A DNA stretch of 64,000 nt, from positions 3,223,125 to 3,287,124 of the forward strand of contig NZ_CP022522.1 of assembly GCF_002850255.1 (NCBI RefSeq). The letters run 5' to 3'. The notes beneath the pieces were generated by a model that saw nothing but the letters and a program-made list of their open reading frames with translations, did not search any database and was not told where the DNA came from. This document shows, in pieces, positions 56,393 through 64,000 of this stretch (its first letter is position 1; every line of letters begins with the position of its first letter). The DNA is from Pseudoalteromonas sp. NC201. Its GTDB lineage: Bacteria; Pseudomonadota; Gammaproteobacteria; Enterobacterales; Alteromonadaceae. Position numbers and translations under genes: made by a program.

Positions 56393-56490
56393 ATTGCACT
56401 CTTTGGGTTTTTATTCATAAGGTCACGAGTTGACTAGTAGCAAATATAACGCCAAACGAGATTGGCAGACCTTTTGCTGTATATCACTTT

Positions 56491-56504
56491 AGATCAACAG
56501 GCCC
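56491..56504. repeat. right-end remnant of the CTAGGGC MITE
   Basis: AGATCAACAGGCCC is identical to 14 bases at the right end of the element at 63723-63736. No left end is seen nearby. It lies 23 bases before the yihY start, in its leader. Confidence 0.4.
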
Positions 56505-56526
56505 AGAATTGATTTAGGAAAGACCA

Positions 56527-57498
56527 ATGGCAGCTCATAAACATGGCTTTAATGCAGACAGGCCAAGCGATATTCCAGCACTCGGTTGGTGGGATGTCAG
56601 TAAACGGCTATACCACAGCTTATCCCAAGATAATTTATCTCTGGTTGCCGCTGGAGTGGCATTTTATGCCCTGCTGGCAATATTTCCTGCGTTAGCGGCC
56701 GTTGTTTCTATCTATGCCTATTTTTCTTCTCCTGCAGAAATGGTTGACCAGCTACTGCCGCTTATTGAACTCTTACCACCATCCAGTCAAGAAATTATGT
56801 TGCAACAACTCAAAGCGCTCACTCAAAAATCGCAGGCAAGCCTAAGTTTAGGTGCTATTTTTACCCTCTTTTTAACAATATGGAGTAGCAGTAAAGGCTG
56901 CCAAGCGTTGATCACAGCCTGCAACATTACGTATCATGAGCATAATAAAAGGCAGTTTTTACAAGCGCTAGTGGTACGCTTTTTGTTTTCTGTGGGGGCG
57001 ATTTTCGTCGCGATTGTGGCGTTGTCTATTATCGGAATTTTACCGATTGTGCTTAACCTCGTAGGATTTACCACAGCACTGGACTCTGTAATACAGCTAA
57101 TTACTTGGTCTATTTTAGCGGTACTATTTCACTTTTCCTTAGCGTTTGTTTATCGTTATGCGCCACATCGCAGAGCCGCAAAATGGCGCTGGATAACACT
57201 CGGCTCGTTTACTGCAACCGGTTTATGGATCCTGGCGTCATTGGGATTTTCATATTATGTCGCGCAGTTCGCTTCTTACAATGAAACTTATGGTTCATTG
57301 GGAGGCGTCGTCATTATGATGATGTGGTTATATTTGAGCGCATATATCATTATTTTTGGTGCTGCACTAAATGCCAGTACTGAGCTACAAACTTTAAAAG
57401 ATAGTACCGTTGGACCAGCAAAAACCAGAGGGCAACGAGGTGCATTTGTGGCTGATAATTTAACGACAAGACAACGTAAAGAAAAGGAGCCTCATTGA
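56527..57498 (+). CDS. YihY/BrkB-family membrane protein
   Basis: A 323-residue inner-membrane protein of the YihY/UPF0761 family (misnamed RNase BN in the past). About six membrane helices. Family stretches: LSLVAAGVAFYALLAIFPALAAVVSIYAYF (47-76), FTLFLTIWSSSKGCQALITACNITYHEHNKR (about 118-148), VYRYAPHRRAAKWRWITLGS and YNETYGSLGGVVIMMMWLYLSAYIIIFGAALNA. The C-terminal basic tail is cytoplasmic. Role unresolved. A MITE end lies in the leader. Confidence 0.88.
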   Translation: MAAHKHGFNADRPSDIPALGWWDVSKRLYHSLSQDNLSLVAAGVAFYALLAIFPALAAVVSIYAYFSSPAEMVDQLLPLIELLPPSSQEIMLQQLKALTQKSQASLSLGAIFTLFLTIWSSSKGCQALITACNITYHEHNKRQFLQALVVRFLFSVGAIFVAIVALSIIGILPIVLNLVGFTTALDSVIQLITWSILAVLFHFSLAFVYRYAPHRRAAKWRWITLGSFTATGLWILASLGFSYYVAQFASYNETYGSLGGVVIMMMWLYLSAYIIIFGAALNASTELQTLKDSTVGPAKTRGQRGAFVADNLTTRQRKEKEPH

Positions 57499-57542
57499 TA
57501 ATAGCATCAATATTAATAGCTCACTTTCACGATTTAAATTTT

Positions 57543-57632
57543 GCTTAGATTACTCAGCAGCAAGTTGAGCGTCGCGACCAAAATACACTTATGAGAACAT
57601 AAACCAAATAGCGAAAAGGTCAACAAGCCCTA
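57543..57632. repeat. 5'-truncated copy of the CTAGGGC MITE
   Basis: Matches 63651-63739 along its whole length, with the shared core GAGCGTCGCGACCAAAA and a decayed right end (GGTCAACAAGCCCTAA). The left two-thirds of the element is missing. It lies between convergent yihY and phoX-like genes and overlaps the last codons region of neither. Confidence 0.6.
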
Positions 57633-59036
57633 ATTCAACAAATTAAAATTAGAGAGGCTATTTATTTTTGCTTGATTAAAGTGCTCCCATGGTCCCACAA
57701 TCGCCAATGTTGTCGTTGGTGAGTACACATTAACAAATAAAGTTTTGCCGTCTGGTGAAAAACAAGCGCCGGCGAGCTCAGTTTGCTTAGCTAGCCGCGC
57801 AAAATTATAGAGTTCTCCCTCTGGTGTTACACCTCTTAGGTAGTTATTTACAACATCGGAATACTGATCCTCACAAACAATTAAATGTCCTTGTGGCGAC
57901 ACGGTAAGATTGTCACCAAAGTTATAGAGAGACTGGCTAGTGCTTTCGACAAATAAAGACAACTTTCCTGGATTGAGGCGTTCTTTTTCTGTTCCCTCAA
58001 ACTCAGATGGCTGATACTTCATGATTTGCCCTAGCTGCTTTTTTCCGCCATTGGTACAGCAAAAGTACAGCTCTTTTTCACCCCAATGGATCCCTTCACC
58101 TCGAGCAAATAGCGCAGCTCCACTTCGATAAGCACGGATCCGTAAATCGTCTTTAGCACTTTGCGGGTCGTCCAAATCTATCCACTCAACAGTAAACTCC
58201 TGATGAAGTGGCATCGCTTTTTTATTCCAATTTCGACTATCAAATTGCGGGCTTTCTTTCACTACCATCGCTTGTAATTTCCCTCCTTTGTGGAGCTTTG
58301 CCTTTTCGTTTGGAATAAAGCGGTAAAAAACGCTGTCTCCCCGGTCTTCCGTGAGATAAACAATACCTGTTTTGGGATCAACAGCAGCGGCTTCATGATT
58401 AAACCGCCCCATTGCTTTTAGAGGTTGTGGCTTAATTAAACCCTTTGCAGTCGCTGGTACTTCAAAAATATATCCGTGATCTTGTGTAAAACCATCATTT
58501 TTAGTTGCAGTTGTTTCTTCACAAGTAAGCCAACTCCCCCAAGGCGTTATTCCACCAGAGCAGTTACGAATAGTGCCAACCAAGGATAAATATTCTTGTT
58601 CTTTTTGGCGTGTTTTTAGGTTATACACAATATGACTTGTGCCACCAGGAAGCGCGATGCCTGAGCCATTTGTATCAAAAGCAAGCTCACTTTTATGGTG
58701 GCGAATACTGTCCTCGGCTTTTGCTAAATCTGTTGGTTTCAATTCATGATTGCGGATTAATGCAACCCGTTCTTCATCTAAAGCAATACAACCCATACCA
58801 TCGGCTTTGTCAGGTACAGTAAAACCATCGGACATTTTATCTCCAAGGCTTGATACTATTTGATAACTGAAACCTTGGGGCAAATCGAGTAAACCATTGG
58901 GGTCGGTGATCAACGGTCCATACCCTGCTATCATTGTGTTAAAGTCTAATATTGACACTCTGCCAAATGCGCTTTTAGAAAGGCCGATAAATGCGAGGGT
59001 GCCAGCCCCCCTTAAAAACCCTCGACGTGAAACCAT
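57630..59036 (-). CDS. PhoX-like (DUF839) protein exported by Tat
   Basis: A 468-residue protein with a twin-arginine signal (VSRRGFLRGAGTLAFIGLSK, residues 2-21), so it is folded with its cofactor before export. The body matches the PhoX/DUF839 beta-propeller family: GMGCIALDEERVALIRNHEL, GTIRNCSGGITPWGSWLTCEET, GRFNHEAAAVDPKTGIVYLTEDRGDSVFYRF and CEDQYSD. Characterised PhoX enzymes are Ca/Fe alkaline phosphatases; whether this one is a phosphatase is not proven by sequence. Its neighbour upstream is the zinc-type TonB receptor on the same strand, 140 bases away. Confidence 0.85.
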   Translation of the reverse strand: MVSRRGFLRGAGTLAFIGLSKSAFGRVSILDFNTMIAGYGPLITDPNGLLDLPQGFSYQIVSSLGDKMSDGFTVPDKADGMGCIALDEERVALIRNHELKPTDLAKAEDSIRHHKSELAFDTNGSGIALPGGTSHIVYNLKTRQKEQEYLSLVGTIRNCSGGITPWGSWLTCEETTATKNDGFTQDHGYIFEVPATAKGLIKPQPLKAMGRFNHEAAAVDPKTGIVYLTEDRGDSVFYRFIPNEKAKLHKGGKLQAMVVKESPQFDSRNWNKKAMPLHQEFTVEWIDLDDPQSAKDDLRIRAYRSGAALFARGEGIHWGEKELYFCCTNGGKKQLGQIMKYQPSEFEGTEKERLNPGKLSLFVESTSQSLYNFGDNLTVSPQGHLIVCEDQYSDVVNNYLRGVTPEGELYNFARLAKQTELAGACFSPDGKTLFVNVYSPTTTLAIVGPWEHFNQAKINSLSNFNLLN

Positions 59037-59176
59037 AATTTCTCCTGCTGATCGTAGTCGTGTCAGTAATAATCTCGTGCTACATATAGATAAGATTTAT
59101 GTTGTTGTAAAACTCAGTTACTTGTGTACCTGTGTGGCTTTAACTAACAGGTACACAATGGTTTAACCTGCTAAAA

Positions 59177-61570
59177 CTAAAAATAGCCGCGAATACCAAG
59201 CGCGAAACTGCGTCCCGGACGAGGGCCTATATCTTTTAAGAATGAACTATGTACTCGTGCTTCTGTATCCGTCAGATTGCTCCCTCTAAGATGAATAGAG
59301 AGATCTTGATTTAACACAGAAAGATCATAAGAGATGCTAGCATCAACTAAGGTATATCCGTCGGTCGCGGTTTCTTCTGGTGCAATCCGGTCCTGCTCTT
59401 GATATCGAGTAATGTGGATATGTGCACTGAGATTATCCGTCTGATAGCTTAACTGCGACCCAAAGCGCAGAGGTGGTGTACGAGGTAAATCGCCGCCTTC
59501 TTCTAATCTGGCACGCACAAAGTCAGAGAAAACATCAACTTTCAACTCGTCGGTCAATTGCCAAGCAACTTGCGCTTCAAAACCGTGCAAAACCACATCA
59601 TCTGTCTTGAATAAATAAATAGGTAATTCGGAAGCATGATCGTGCTCATGTTCATGATTGTGGTCGTGACTATCGCCGCTCTCGGCGTACAACCCAGTTT
59701 CTATTTGATAGTAGTAGTTATCTACTTGGTTGTAAAAAGCATTAAAAATAAAGCCTATATCGCCTTGGGTTTTTCGAAGTGTAATATCAATATTGTGCGA
59801 CTTTTCTAGCGCTATGCCTTGCTCATCGAGTTCAAAATGACCGTGCTCATCCATTTTGAACAACGCTCCTACCTCGTAAGTGCCAGTTCCTATGTGAGGA
59901 CCAAAGGAAAATAACTCCGATGAAGAAGGAGCTCGTTCAGAGTGTGAAACAGATAACCCAAGGTTATAATTTTGCGCAAAGTCCCATACAAGACCCGAAG
60001 ATAAACTGACAGGGGTAAACTGATGCTCAACCGCATATACCTTTGTTGCTTCTGAATCGTGACCGATGTGGTCATGCATTTCAGTATCGTGCGAGTGGGC
60101 ATCAATACTCGGTAAAGGCACATTACTTGCGGTGATCTCCACTTGCTCAATACGACCACCTAACTGCACTAAAAAATCACCAAACCGCCTTTCCTCCATT
60201 ACCCCTATCGCAAGTGTTTGGGTATCAGATGGCGGCGTAAACGCCTCACTACCTTGAGCCTCAACATCACTATGTTTGTAATGTAAGCTTACGCCACCAG
60301 TCCAAGCGGACAGAGGCTGATGTAGTAAATCAACTTTTAACTCATTGGTATCATTCTTAAATGTTGTTCCAACCATGCCGTGCTCAACTTCAGCATGTTC
60401 ATACTCTGTAAAACCAGCACGCACATTCACTTTATCAAGCCAACCTTTGTTAAACTTGTACTCGCTTAATAGTTGCACTTTTGTTTGTGCTAAGTCCGCA
60501 AAAACCTGCTCTTCAGCCTCATGATATGCTTCTTCATCGCCATGCGTATGTCCCGGAATGCCGTATTTGCGGTTAAATTTCTCAACAGCCACACCGACAT
60601 AACCTTGGTCAAATAAGTAACTTGAGCCAACCGTAAAACCATTAGACTCTTCAGCACTATTTGCTACTTTATAGTGATGTTCACCACTGTTATTCCTTTC
60701 ACTATGCTCATGAATTTCAGCAGGAACAGGTACTTCGTAATCATTAGATTCTCGCCAGAATGCATCAACATATAAAGCCACAGAACCAATACCCGATGTC
60801 GCATTAAACGAGGCTGTATTTTGGTCATCAACAGAGTTACTTTCCAGATTCCATTCTCCGCGAGTTGCATTATCGGTTGGAACTCTTGTATCGACGACGT
60901 TAACCACTCCCCCAATCGCACCACTACCATAAAAAAGAGTTGCAGGTCCCCGCAACACCTCGATTTGTTGAGCCGTTGAGGCTTCAGAGGCGACTGAGTG
61001 ATCAGGACCAACTCTAGATACATCGCTGACATCTAATCCATTTTGCGTCACCAACACTCGCGGGCCACTCAAACCTCGAATAATTGGTGTACTCGCTACT
61101 TTGGCGTGGAAATTTGTGTTGACGCCAGGCAATTTTTCTAAACTATCCCCTAGTGTAGCAGTTTGCTGTCTACGCAATGTTTCACCTGCCAAAACACTAA
61201 CTGGAACCGCAGATTCCATCGCCGACATATGTACAGGGGTAGCAACAATATCTATAACTTCTATTGGAGAACGATTTAACATTAGCATTGCGTTTTTAAC
61301 GCCACCTTGATCCAGAGTGAGCGCCTTATGCAGATGAGCAAAACCAGGCGCTCTTACATGGATTTGTTTATTTCCAAGCCCAACGCCCGAAATTTGAAAA
61401 TGACCATTGTTATCTGTGAGTACGCGAATATCAGTTCCTTCGACCTCAATTGATGCATTTGCAATCCCTTTACCAGCTTTATTGACGACTGTACCTTCTA
61501 TAGACTTTGCTACAAGACTTGGTGGTAACAGTGCAGCAACGAGCAAGGGTATTGTTGATAGTTTAGACAT
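59177..61570 (-). CDS. znuD: zinc-type (ZnuD-like) TonB-dependent receptor
   Basis: A 797-residue outer-membrane receptor. After the signal peptide (to VAKS) comes a carboxypeptidase-regulatory-like beta sandwich (about 22-105), a TonB box (IEVIDIVATP), the plug (LEKLPGVNTN...VLRGPATLFYGSGAIGGVVNVVD) and the barrel ending FALGIRGYF. Three loops are extremely rich in His and acidic residues: PGHTHGDEEAYHEAEEQ, DAHSHDTEMHDHIGHDSE and DSHDHNHEHEHDHASE. This pattern is typical of ZnuD zinc receptors. The divergent Zur-type gene and the boxes between them support zinc uptake under starvation. Symbol by analogy. Confidence 0.85.
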   Translation of the reverse strand: MSKLSTIPLLVAALLPPSLVAKSIEGTVVNKAGKGIANASIEVEGTDIRVLTDNNGHFQISGVGLGNKQIHVRAPGFAHLHKALTLDQGGVKNAMLMLNRSPIEVIDIVATPVHMSAMESAVPVSVLAGETLRRQQTATLGDSLEKLPGVNTNFHAKVASTPIIRGLSGPRVLVTQNGLDVSDVSRVGPDHSVASEASTAQQIEVLRGPATLFYGSGAIGGVVNVVDTRVPTDNATRGEWNLESNSVDDQNTASFNATSGIGSVALYVDAFWRESNDYEVPVPAEIHEHSERNNSGEHHYKVANSAEESNGFTVGSSYLFDQGYVGVAVEKFNRKYGIPGHTHGDEEAYHEAEEQVFADLAQTKVQLLSEYKFNKGWLDKVNVRAGFTEYEHAEVEHGMVGTTFKNDTNELKVDLLHQPLSAWTGGVSLHYKHSDVEAQGSEAFTPPSDTQTLAIGVMEERRFGDFLVQLGGRIEQVEITASNVPLPSIDAHSHDTEMHDHIGHDSEATKVYAVEHQFTPVSLSSGLVWDFAQNYNLGLSVSHSERAPSSSELFSFGPHIGTGTYEVGALFKMDEHGHFELDEQGIALEKSHNIDITLRKTQGDIGFIFNAFYNQVDNYYYQIETGLYAESGDSHDHNHEHEHDHASELPIYLFKTDDVVLHGFEAQVAWQLTDELKVDVFSDFVRARLEEGGDLPRTPPLRFGSQLSYQTDNLSAHIHITRYQEQDRIAPEETATDGYTLVDASISYDLSVLNQDLSIHLRGSNLTDTEARVHSSFLKDIGPRPGRSFALGIRGYF

Positions 61571-61585
61571 AACGACTCCAATAAA

Positions 61586-61600
61586 TGTTACATTGTATCA
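61586..61600. promoter_or_regulatory. Zur/Fur-family box 1
   Basis: TGTTACATTGTATCA: two seven-base halves (TGTTACA and the complement of TGTATCA) match at six of seven around one central base, the 7-1-7 layout of the Fur family. It starts 16 bases upstream of the receptor start codon on the other strand. Confidence 0.6.
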
Positions 61601-61613
61601 ATTATGCTTGGTA

Positions 61614-61628
61614 TGTTATATTGTATCA
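61614..61628. promoter_or_regulatory. Zur/Fur-family box 2
   Basis: TGTTATATTGTATCA differs from box 1 at one position, and starts 28 bases after it, so the pair is a direct repeat. It lies just before the zur start and probably mediates autoregulation. Confidence 0.6.
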
Positions 61629-61643
61629 ATATCTAGGTGGATT

Positions 61644-61661
61644 ATGTCGTCATTGCCGTGA
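61644..61661 (+). CDS. possible five-codon leader peptide before zur
   Basis: ATG 61644 reads MSSLP and stops at TGA 61659-61661. An AGGTGG sits six bases before its ATG, and its stop overlaps GTG 61658, the likely zur start, as GTGA. This would couple zur translation to the leader. Too short to judge by composition. Confidence 0.35.
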   Translation: MSSLP

Positions 61662-62128
61662 ACAAAACTCAACGAAACTTTATTCTCAAACAGGCTCAAG
61701 CAAAATGCCAATCGTTAGGGCTGCGTTTAACTGAAAAACGACAGAGCGTGCTAGAAATATTATTGCAAACAGTCGAGCCGCTATCAGCTTATGAACTTAC
61801 TGACAAATACAATAAAAGCACCAACTCTCCTATTCTAGCAATGTCCGTGTACCGCATTCTTGAATTCTTAGAGTCAGTCAATCTGGCACACCGGATCCAT
61901 TCTGCAAATAAATATATAGCCTGTAAGAGTCTAGATGGTGCGTGCCATCACCATCTATCCGTGATCTTGGTCTGCAGATCCTGCCATCAAATAGAAGAAA
62001 TAGATTCTGTTCAAGAGGCTGCCAAGCATCTATTTAAAGCGGTAGAAAGCACTGGATTTTCAGCTGCAAATGCACGCTTAGAGTTGCCTGGCTTATGTAA
62101 CCTTTGCAAAGCCAAACTTGACAAATAG
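61658..62128 (+). CDS. zur: Fur-family regulator, Zur type
   Basis: Zinc-responsive repressor, 156 residues from GTG 61658 (the frame is open to GTG 61637, which lacks a ribosome site). The winged-helix DNA-binding half (LGLRLTEKRQSVLEILLQ...SVYRILEFLESVNLAHRI) precedes a metal-binding half with HHHLSVILVCRSC and the second structural pair CNLC, giving a four-Cys structural zinc site. The LTEKRQSVLEIL and YRILEFLE style is nearer Zur than Fur, and the gene neighbours (His-rich receptor, folE2, pyrC paralogue) are classic Zur targets. pyrC starts 12 bases downstream. Confidence 0.88.
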   Translation: MNKTQRNFILKQAQAKCQSLGLRLTEKRQSVLEILLQTVEPLSAYELTDKYNKSTNSPILAMSVYRILEFLESVNLAHRIHSANKYIACKSLDGACHHHLSVILVCRSCHQIEEIDSVQEAAKHLFKAVESTGFSAANARLELPGLCNLCKAKLDK

Positions 62129-62139
62129 GTCCCTATAAT

Positions 62140-63474
62140 ATGAAAAACACACTGATAAAAAATGCAATTGTGGTCAACGAGAATCAATCACAAGTATGTG
62201 ATGTACTTATCGTTGAAAACAGAATAAATAAAATTGCAAGCTCAATAACTGCGCAGCCAAATGACTATATTGTGGATGCGACAGGTTATTTTCTACTCCC
62301 TGGAATGATAGACGACCAAGTACATTTCCGTGAGCCCGGCTTAACACAGAAGGGTAATATAGCCTCAGAATCCAGAGCTGCTGTGGCAGGTGGTATCACC
62401 AGCTATATGGAAATGCCAAACGTAAGCCCTGCGACTACAACCATTGAAGCTCTTGAACAGAAATACGCGATTGCGTCTAGAAGCTCGCTAGCAAACTATA
62501 GTTTTTACTTAGGGGCAACCGAAGATAATTTAGAACAAATAAAACGTTTAGATGCGAAGAAGTACTGCGGTGTTAAAGTTTTTATGGGGGCATCAACAGG
62601 CGATCTACTCGTTGAGCATCCACAAGCACTCGACGCAATTTTCAGAGAAAGTCCAACCCTAATTGTCACCCATTGTGAAGATGGAAGAGTGATTGAAAAG
62701 AACTTATCCATGTGCATAGGACGCAGTGGCAGTTTAACAATTCAAGATCACCCCATCATTCGTGACGCCGAAGCGTGTTATTCATCCTCTTCGTACGCTG
62801 TATCTTTAGCGAAAAAATATCGTAGCGATTTACATGTACTGCATATCACAACAGAAAAAGAATTGAGCTTATTCCCTTCAGGCGATATTCGCGACAAACA
62901 TATTACTGCAGAGGCATGTGTGCATCATTTGTGGTTCAGTCAAGAAGATTACGCACTGCAGGGTAACCTAATAAAATGCAACCCAGCGATTAAAGCGAAA
63001 AGCGATCGTGATGCTTTGTTAGCAGCAGTGCGAAATAATCAAATAGATATTATTGCTACTGATCACGCGCCTCATACTTGGCAAGAAAAGCAACTCCCCT
63101 ACCAGCAAGCACCTGCGGGTTTGCCTTTAGTTGAACATGCATTATTAAGCTTGCTCGACCATGTGCATCATCAGCGTTTATCTATAGAGCAGCTCGTTGA
63201 GAAAGTTGCACATAATCCAGCGTTAAGGTATCACATTGTAGATAGAGGCTTTATTCGCGAAGGATACTATGCTGACTTAGTGCTCGTGAACCCTCATCAC
63301 GAAACACCCACTTGCCATCAGAAAACACACTATCACTGTGGCTGGACCCCATTCGACGGTCACCGCTTTTCAGCAAAAGTTTTAAAAACTTGGGTGAATG
63401 GCAGTCTCGTTTATGACGGCCAACAACCGCTTAATACACCCACAGCCGCTATGCCACTAATTTTTAATCGCTAG
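62140..63474 (+). CDS. pyrC: dihydroorotase paralogue with QxH metal motif
   Basis: Amidohydrolase of 444 residues that would cyclise carbamoyl aspartate in pyrimidine synthesis. It matches class I dihydroorotases: MIDDQVHFREPG (57-67), Lys146 (GVKVFMG, the carbamylated lysine), His178 (THCED), His235 (LHITTEK) and Asp308 (TDHAPH). The first metal motif, usually HxH, is Gln60-x-His62, so one ligand of the alpha metal is replaced. The DDQVHFREPG form is also found in other bacteria and may need less zinc. Encoded directly after zur, it looks like a zinc-sparing backup of the housekeeping enzyme. Its stop codon TAG belongs to the MITE inserted there. Confidence 0.87.
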   Translation: MKNTLIKNAIVVNENQSQVCDVLIVENRINKIASSITAQPNDYIVDATGYFLLPGMIDDQVHFREPGLTQKGNIASESRAAVAGGITSYMEMPNVSPATTTIEALEQKYAIASRSSLANYSFYLGATEDNLEQIKRLDAKKYCGVKVFMGASTGDLLVEHPQALDAIFRESPTLIVTHCEDGRVIEKNLSMCIGRSGSLTIQDHPIIRDAEACYSSSSYAVSLAKKYRSDLHVLHITTEKELSLFPSGDIRDKHITAEACVHHLWFSQEDYALQGNLIKCNPAIKAKSDRDALLAAVRNNQIDIIATDHAPHTWQEKQLPYQQAPAGLPLVEHALLSLLDHVHHQRLSIEQLVEKVAHNPALRYHIVDRGFIREGYYADLVLVNPHHETPTCHQKTHYHCGWTPFDGHRFSAKVLKTWVNGSLVYDGQQPLNTPTAAMPLIFNR

Positions 63475-63739
63475 GGCATGTTTACCTTTCAAGTTTGTTT
63501 TTGCAGCAGCTTGATTGGTATTTGTACAAGGCAGAGCCTGCGTAGCATAGTTATTCTATGTGAGTCAGGCGAGAACACAGTAGAAATGCTAATCAAGCGC
63601 TGCCCTTTGGGTTCACCTGAGTGCGCTTTGTTCATTGTTGCTCAACTTTTGCCTAGATTACTAGGCGGCAAGTCGAGCGTCGCGACCAAAACACACTCAG
63701 GAGAACAAAAATCAAACAGCAAAGATCAACAGGCCCTAG
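63471..63739. repeat. 269-bp MITE-like element with CTAGGGC ends
   Basis: The left end CTAGGGCATGTTTACCTTTC mirrors the right end, whose complement is CTAGGGCCTGTTGATCTTTG, at about 16 of 20 positions. The interior holds a conserved core (GAGCGTCGCGACCAAAA) shared with the copy at 57543-57632. No transposase frame is inside. It lies exactly between pyrC and folE2: its first bases form the pyrC stop codon and its last base is 20 bases before the folE2 start. Confidence 0.72.
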
Positions 63740-63759
63740 AAACCTCGTCGGAAATAAAT

Positions 63760-64000
63760 ATGACAGTATCTTTACCTGATGTTGCCTCTGGGCAACTTGC
63801 AACAACAGCTTTACCGCTAAAGTGGGTGGGTATGGAAAAAATTGCCATATCTTTAGAAGTGGAAATATCAAGCACCTCCTGCCAAAGGGTTAACGCTCTT
63901 GCAAATATTTTTGTTAGTCTAGATAAACCTGAGGCGAAAGGGATCCATATGTCCCGGTTATACATTCGCTTGAGAGAGATACTAAGTACGACTCCTTTGA
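63760..64000 (+). CDS. folE2: GTP cyclohydrolase IB (FolE2), 5' part
   Basis: The frame from ATG 63760 runs off the window after 80 codons. It reads MTVSLPDVASGQLATTALPL, then KWVGMEKIAISLEVE, ANIFVSLDKPEAKGIHMSRLY, which is the conserved start of FolE2. This enzyme makes dihydroneopterin triphosphate for folate without needing zinc and in many bacteria replaces the zinc enzyme FolE under Zur control. GGAAAT before the ATG is a weak ribosome site. The frame is open into the MITE, so a longer N-terminus cannot be excluded. Confidence 0.88.
   Translation, partial: MTVSLPDVASGQLATTALPLKWVGMEKIAISLEVEISSTSCQRVNALANIFVSLDKPEAKGIHMSRLYIRLREILSTTPL

Noticed and set aside
63653..63965. Two overlapping minus-strand open frames at the right end
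   Set aside because: They lie opposite the MITE and the folE2 reading frame, which has strong family motifs on the plus strand. They are antisense shadows.
1..64000. CRISPR arrays, rRNA operons and intact tRNAs
   Set aside because: Looked for regularly spaced direct repeats and conserved rRNA/tRNA motifs on both strands; only the degenerate tRNA-like sequence at 10721-10785 was found.

Overview
This 64 kb window looks like chromosome from a marine gammaproteobacterium of the Alteromonadales, most likely Pseudoalteromonas. The call rests on the low-GC coding style, the gene content (NhaD-type antiporter, secreted S8 protease with PA insertion, ZnuD-like and other TonB receptors, periplasmic DNA ligase) and the lptD-surA-pdxA-rsmA-apaG-apaH order. 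Species is not resolved. Nearly all functions are read from protein motifs by eye, without database searches.

Layout. 0.3-2.8 kb: tyrosine catabolism (hppD, fahA). 2.9-9.4 kb: an M23 peptidase/bactofilin pair, a thioesterase-like protein, an MFS exporter, a secreted subtilase and a YghU-type GST. 9.4-12.9 kb: an accessory scar with two small membrane-protein genes (one truncated), an IS982-family transposase tail, a tRNA-like remnant, one orphan phage morphogenesis gene, a Panacea-domain antitoxin-like gene followed by a two-helix membrane protein, an IS3-family remnant and the tail of a lost gene. 12.9-34 kb: mostly single housekeeping genes (TPR lipoprotein, efpL, ligE, HAD phosphatase, TonB receptor, sixA, M16 protease, GGDEF-EAL, yjbR, pfkA, nhaD, 2OG oxygenase, popT). 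32.4-41.7 kb: the envelope block, with amgK-murU-djlA leftward and lptD-surA-pdxA-rsmA-apaG-apaH rightward. 42-57.5 kb: chemoreceptor, tkt, metK with a MetJ-like operator, HDOD, ygiF, ygiM, an outer-membrane barrel, an AGCS symporter with ctlX and a divergent Lrp regulator, an MscS channel and YihY. 57.6-64 kb: a PhoX-like protein, then a zinc-starvation locus.

The most coherent system is that zinc locus. A histidine-rich TonB receptor diverges from a Zur-type regulator across two tandem 7-1-7 Fur-family boxes. Downstream of zur lie a dihydroorotase paralogue whose HxH metal motif reads QxH, and the start of folE2 (zinc-independent GTP cyclohydrolase IB), which runs off the window. A 269 bp MITE-like element sits exactly between pyrC and folE2 and supplies the pyrC stop codon. 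Relatives of that element lie at 53.6, 56.5 and 57.6 kb, and an unrelated 196 bp MITE lies at 41.7 kb.

The best candidate for something undescribed is the Panacea gene pair at 11.4-12.4 kb: a promiscuous antitoxin domain with a small membrane protein and a perfect dyad over the probable promoter. No rRNA, intact tRNA or CRISPR array was seen.
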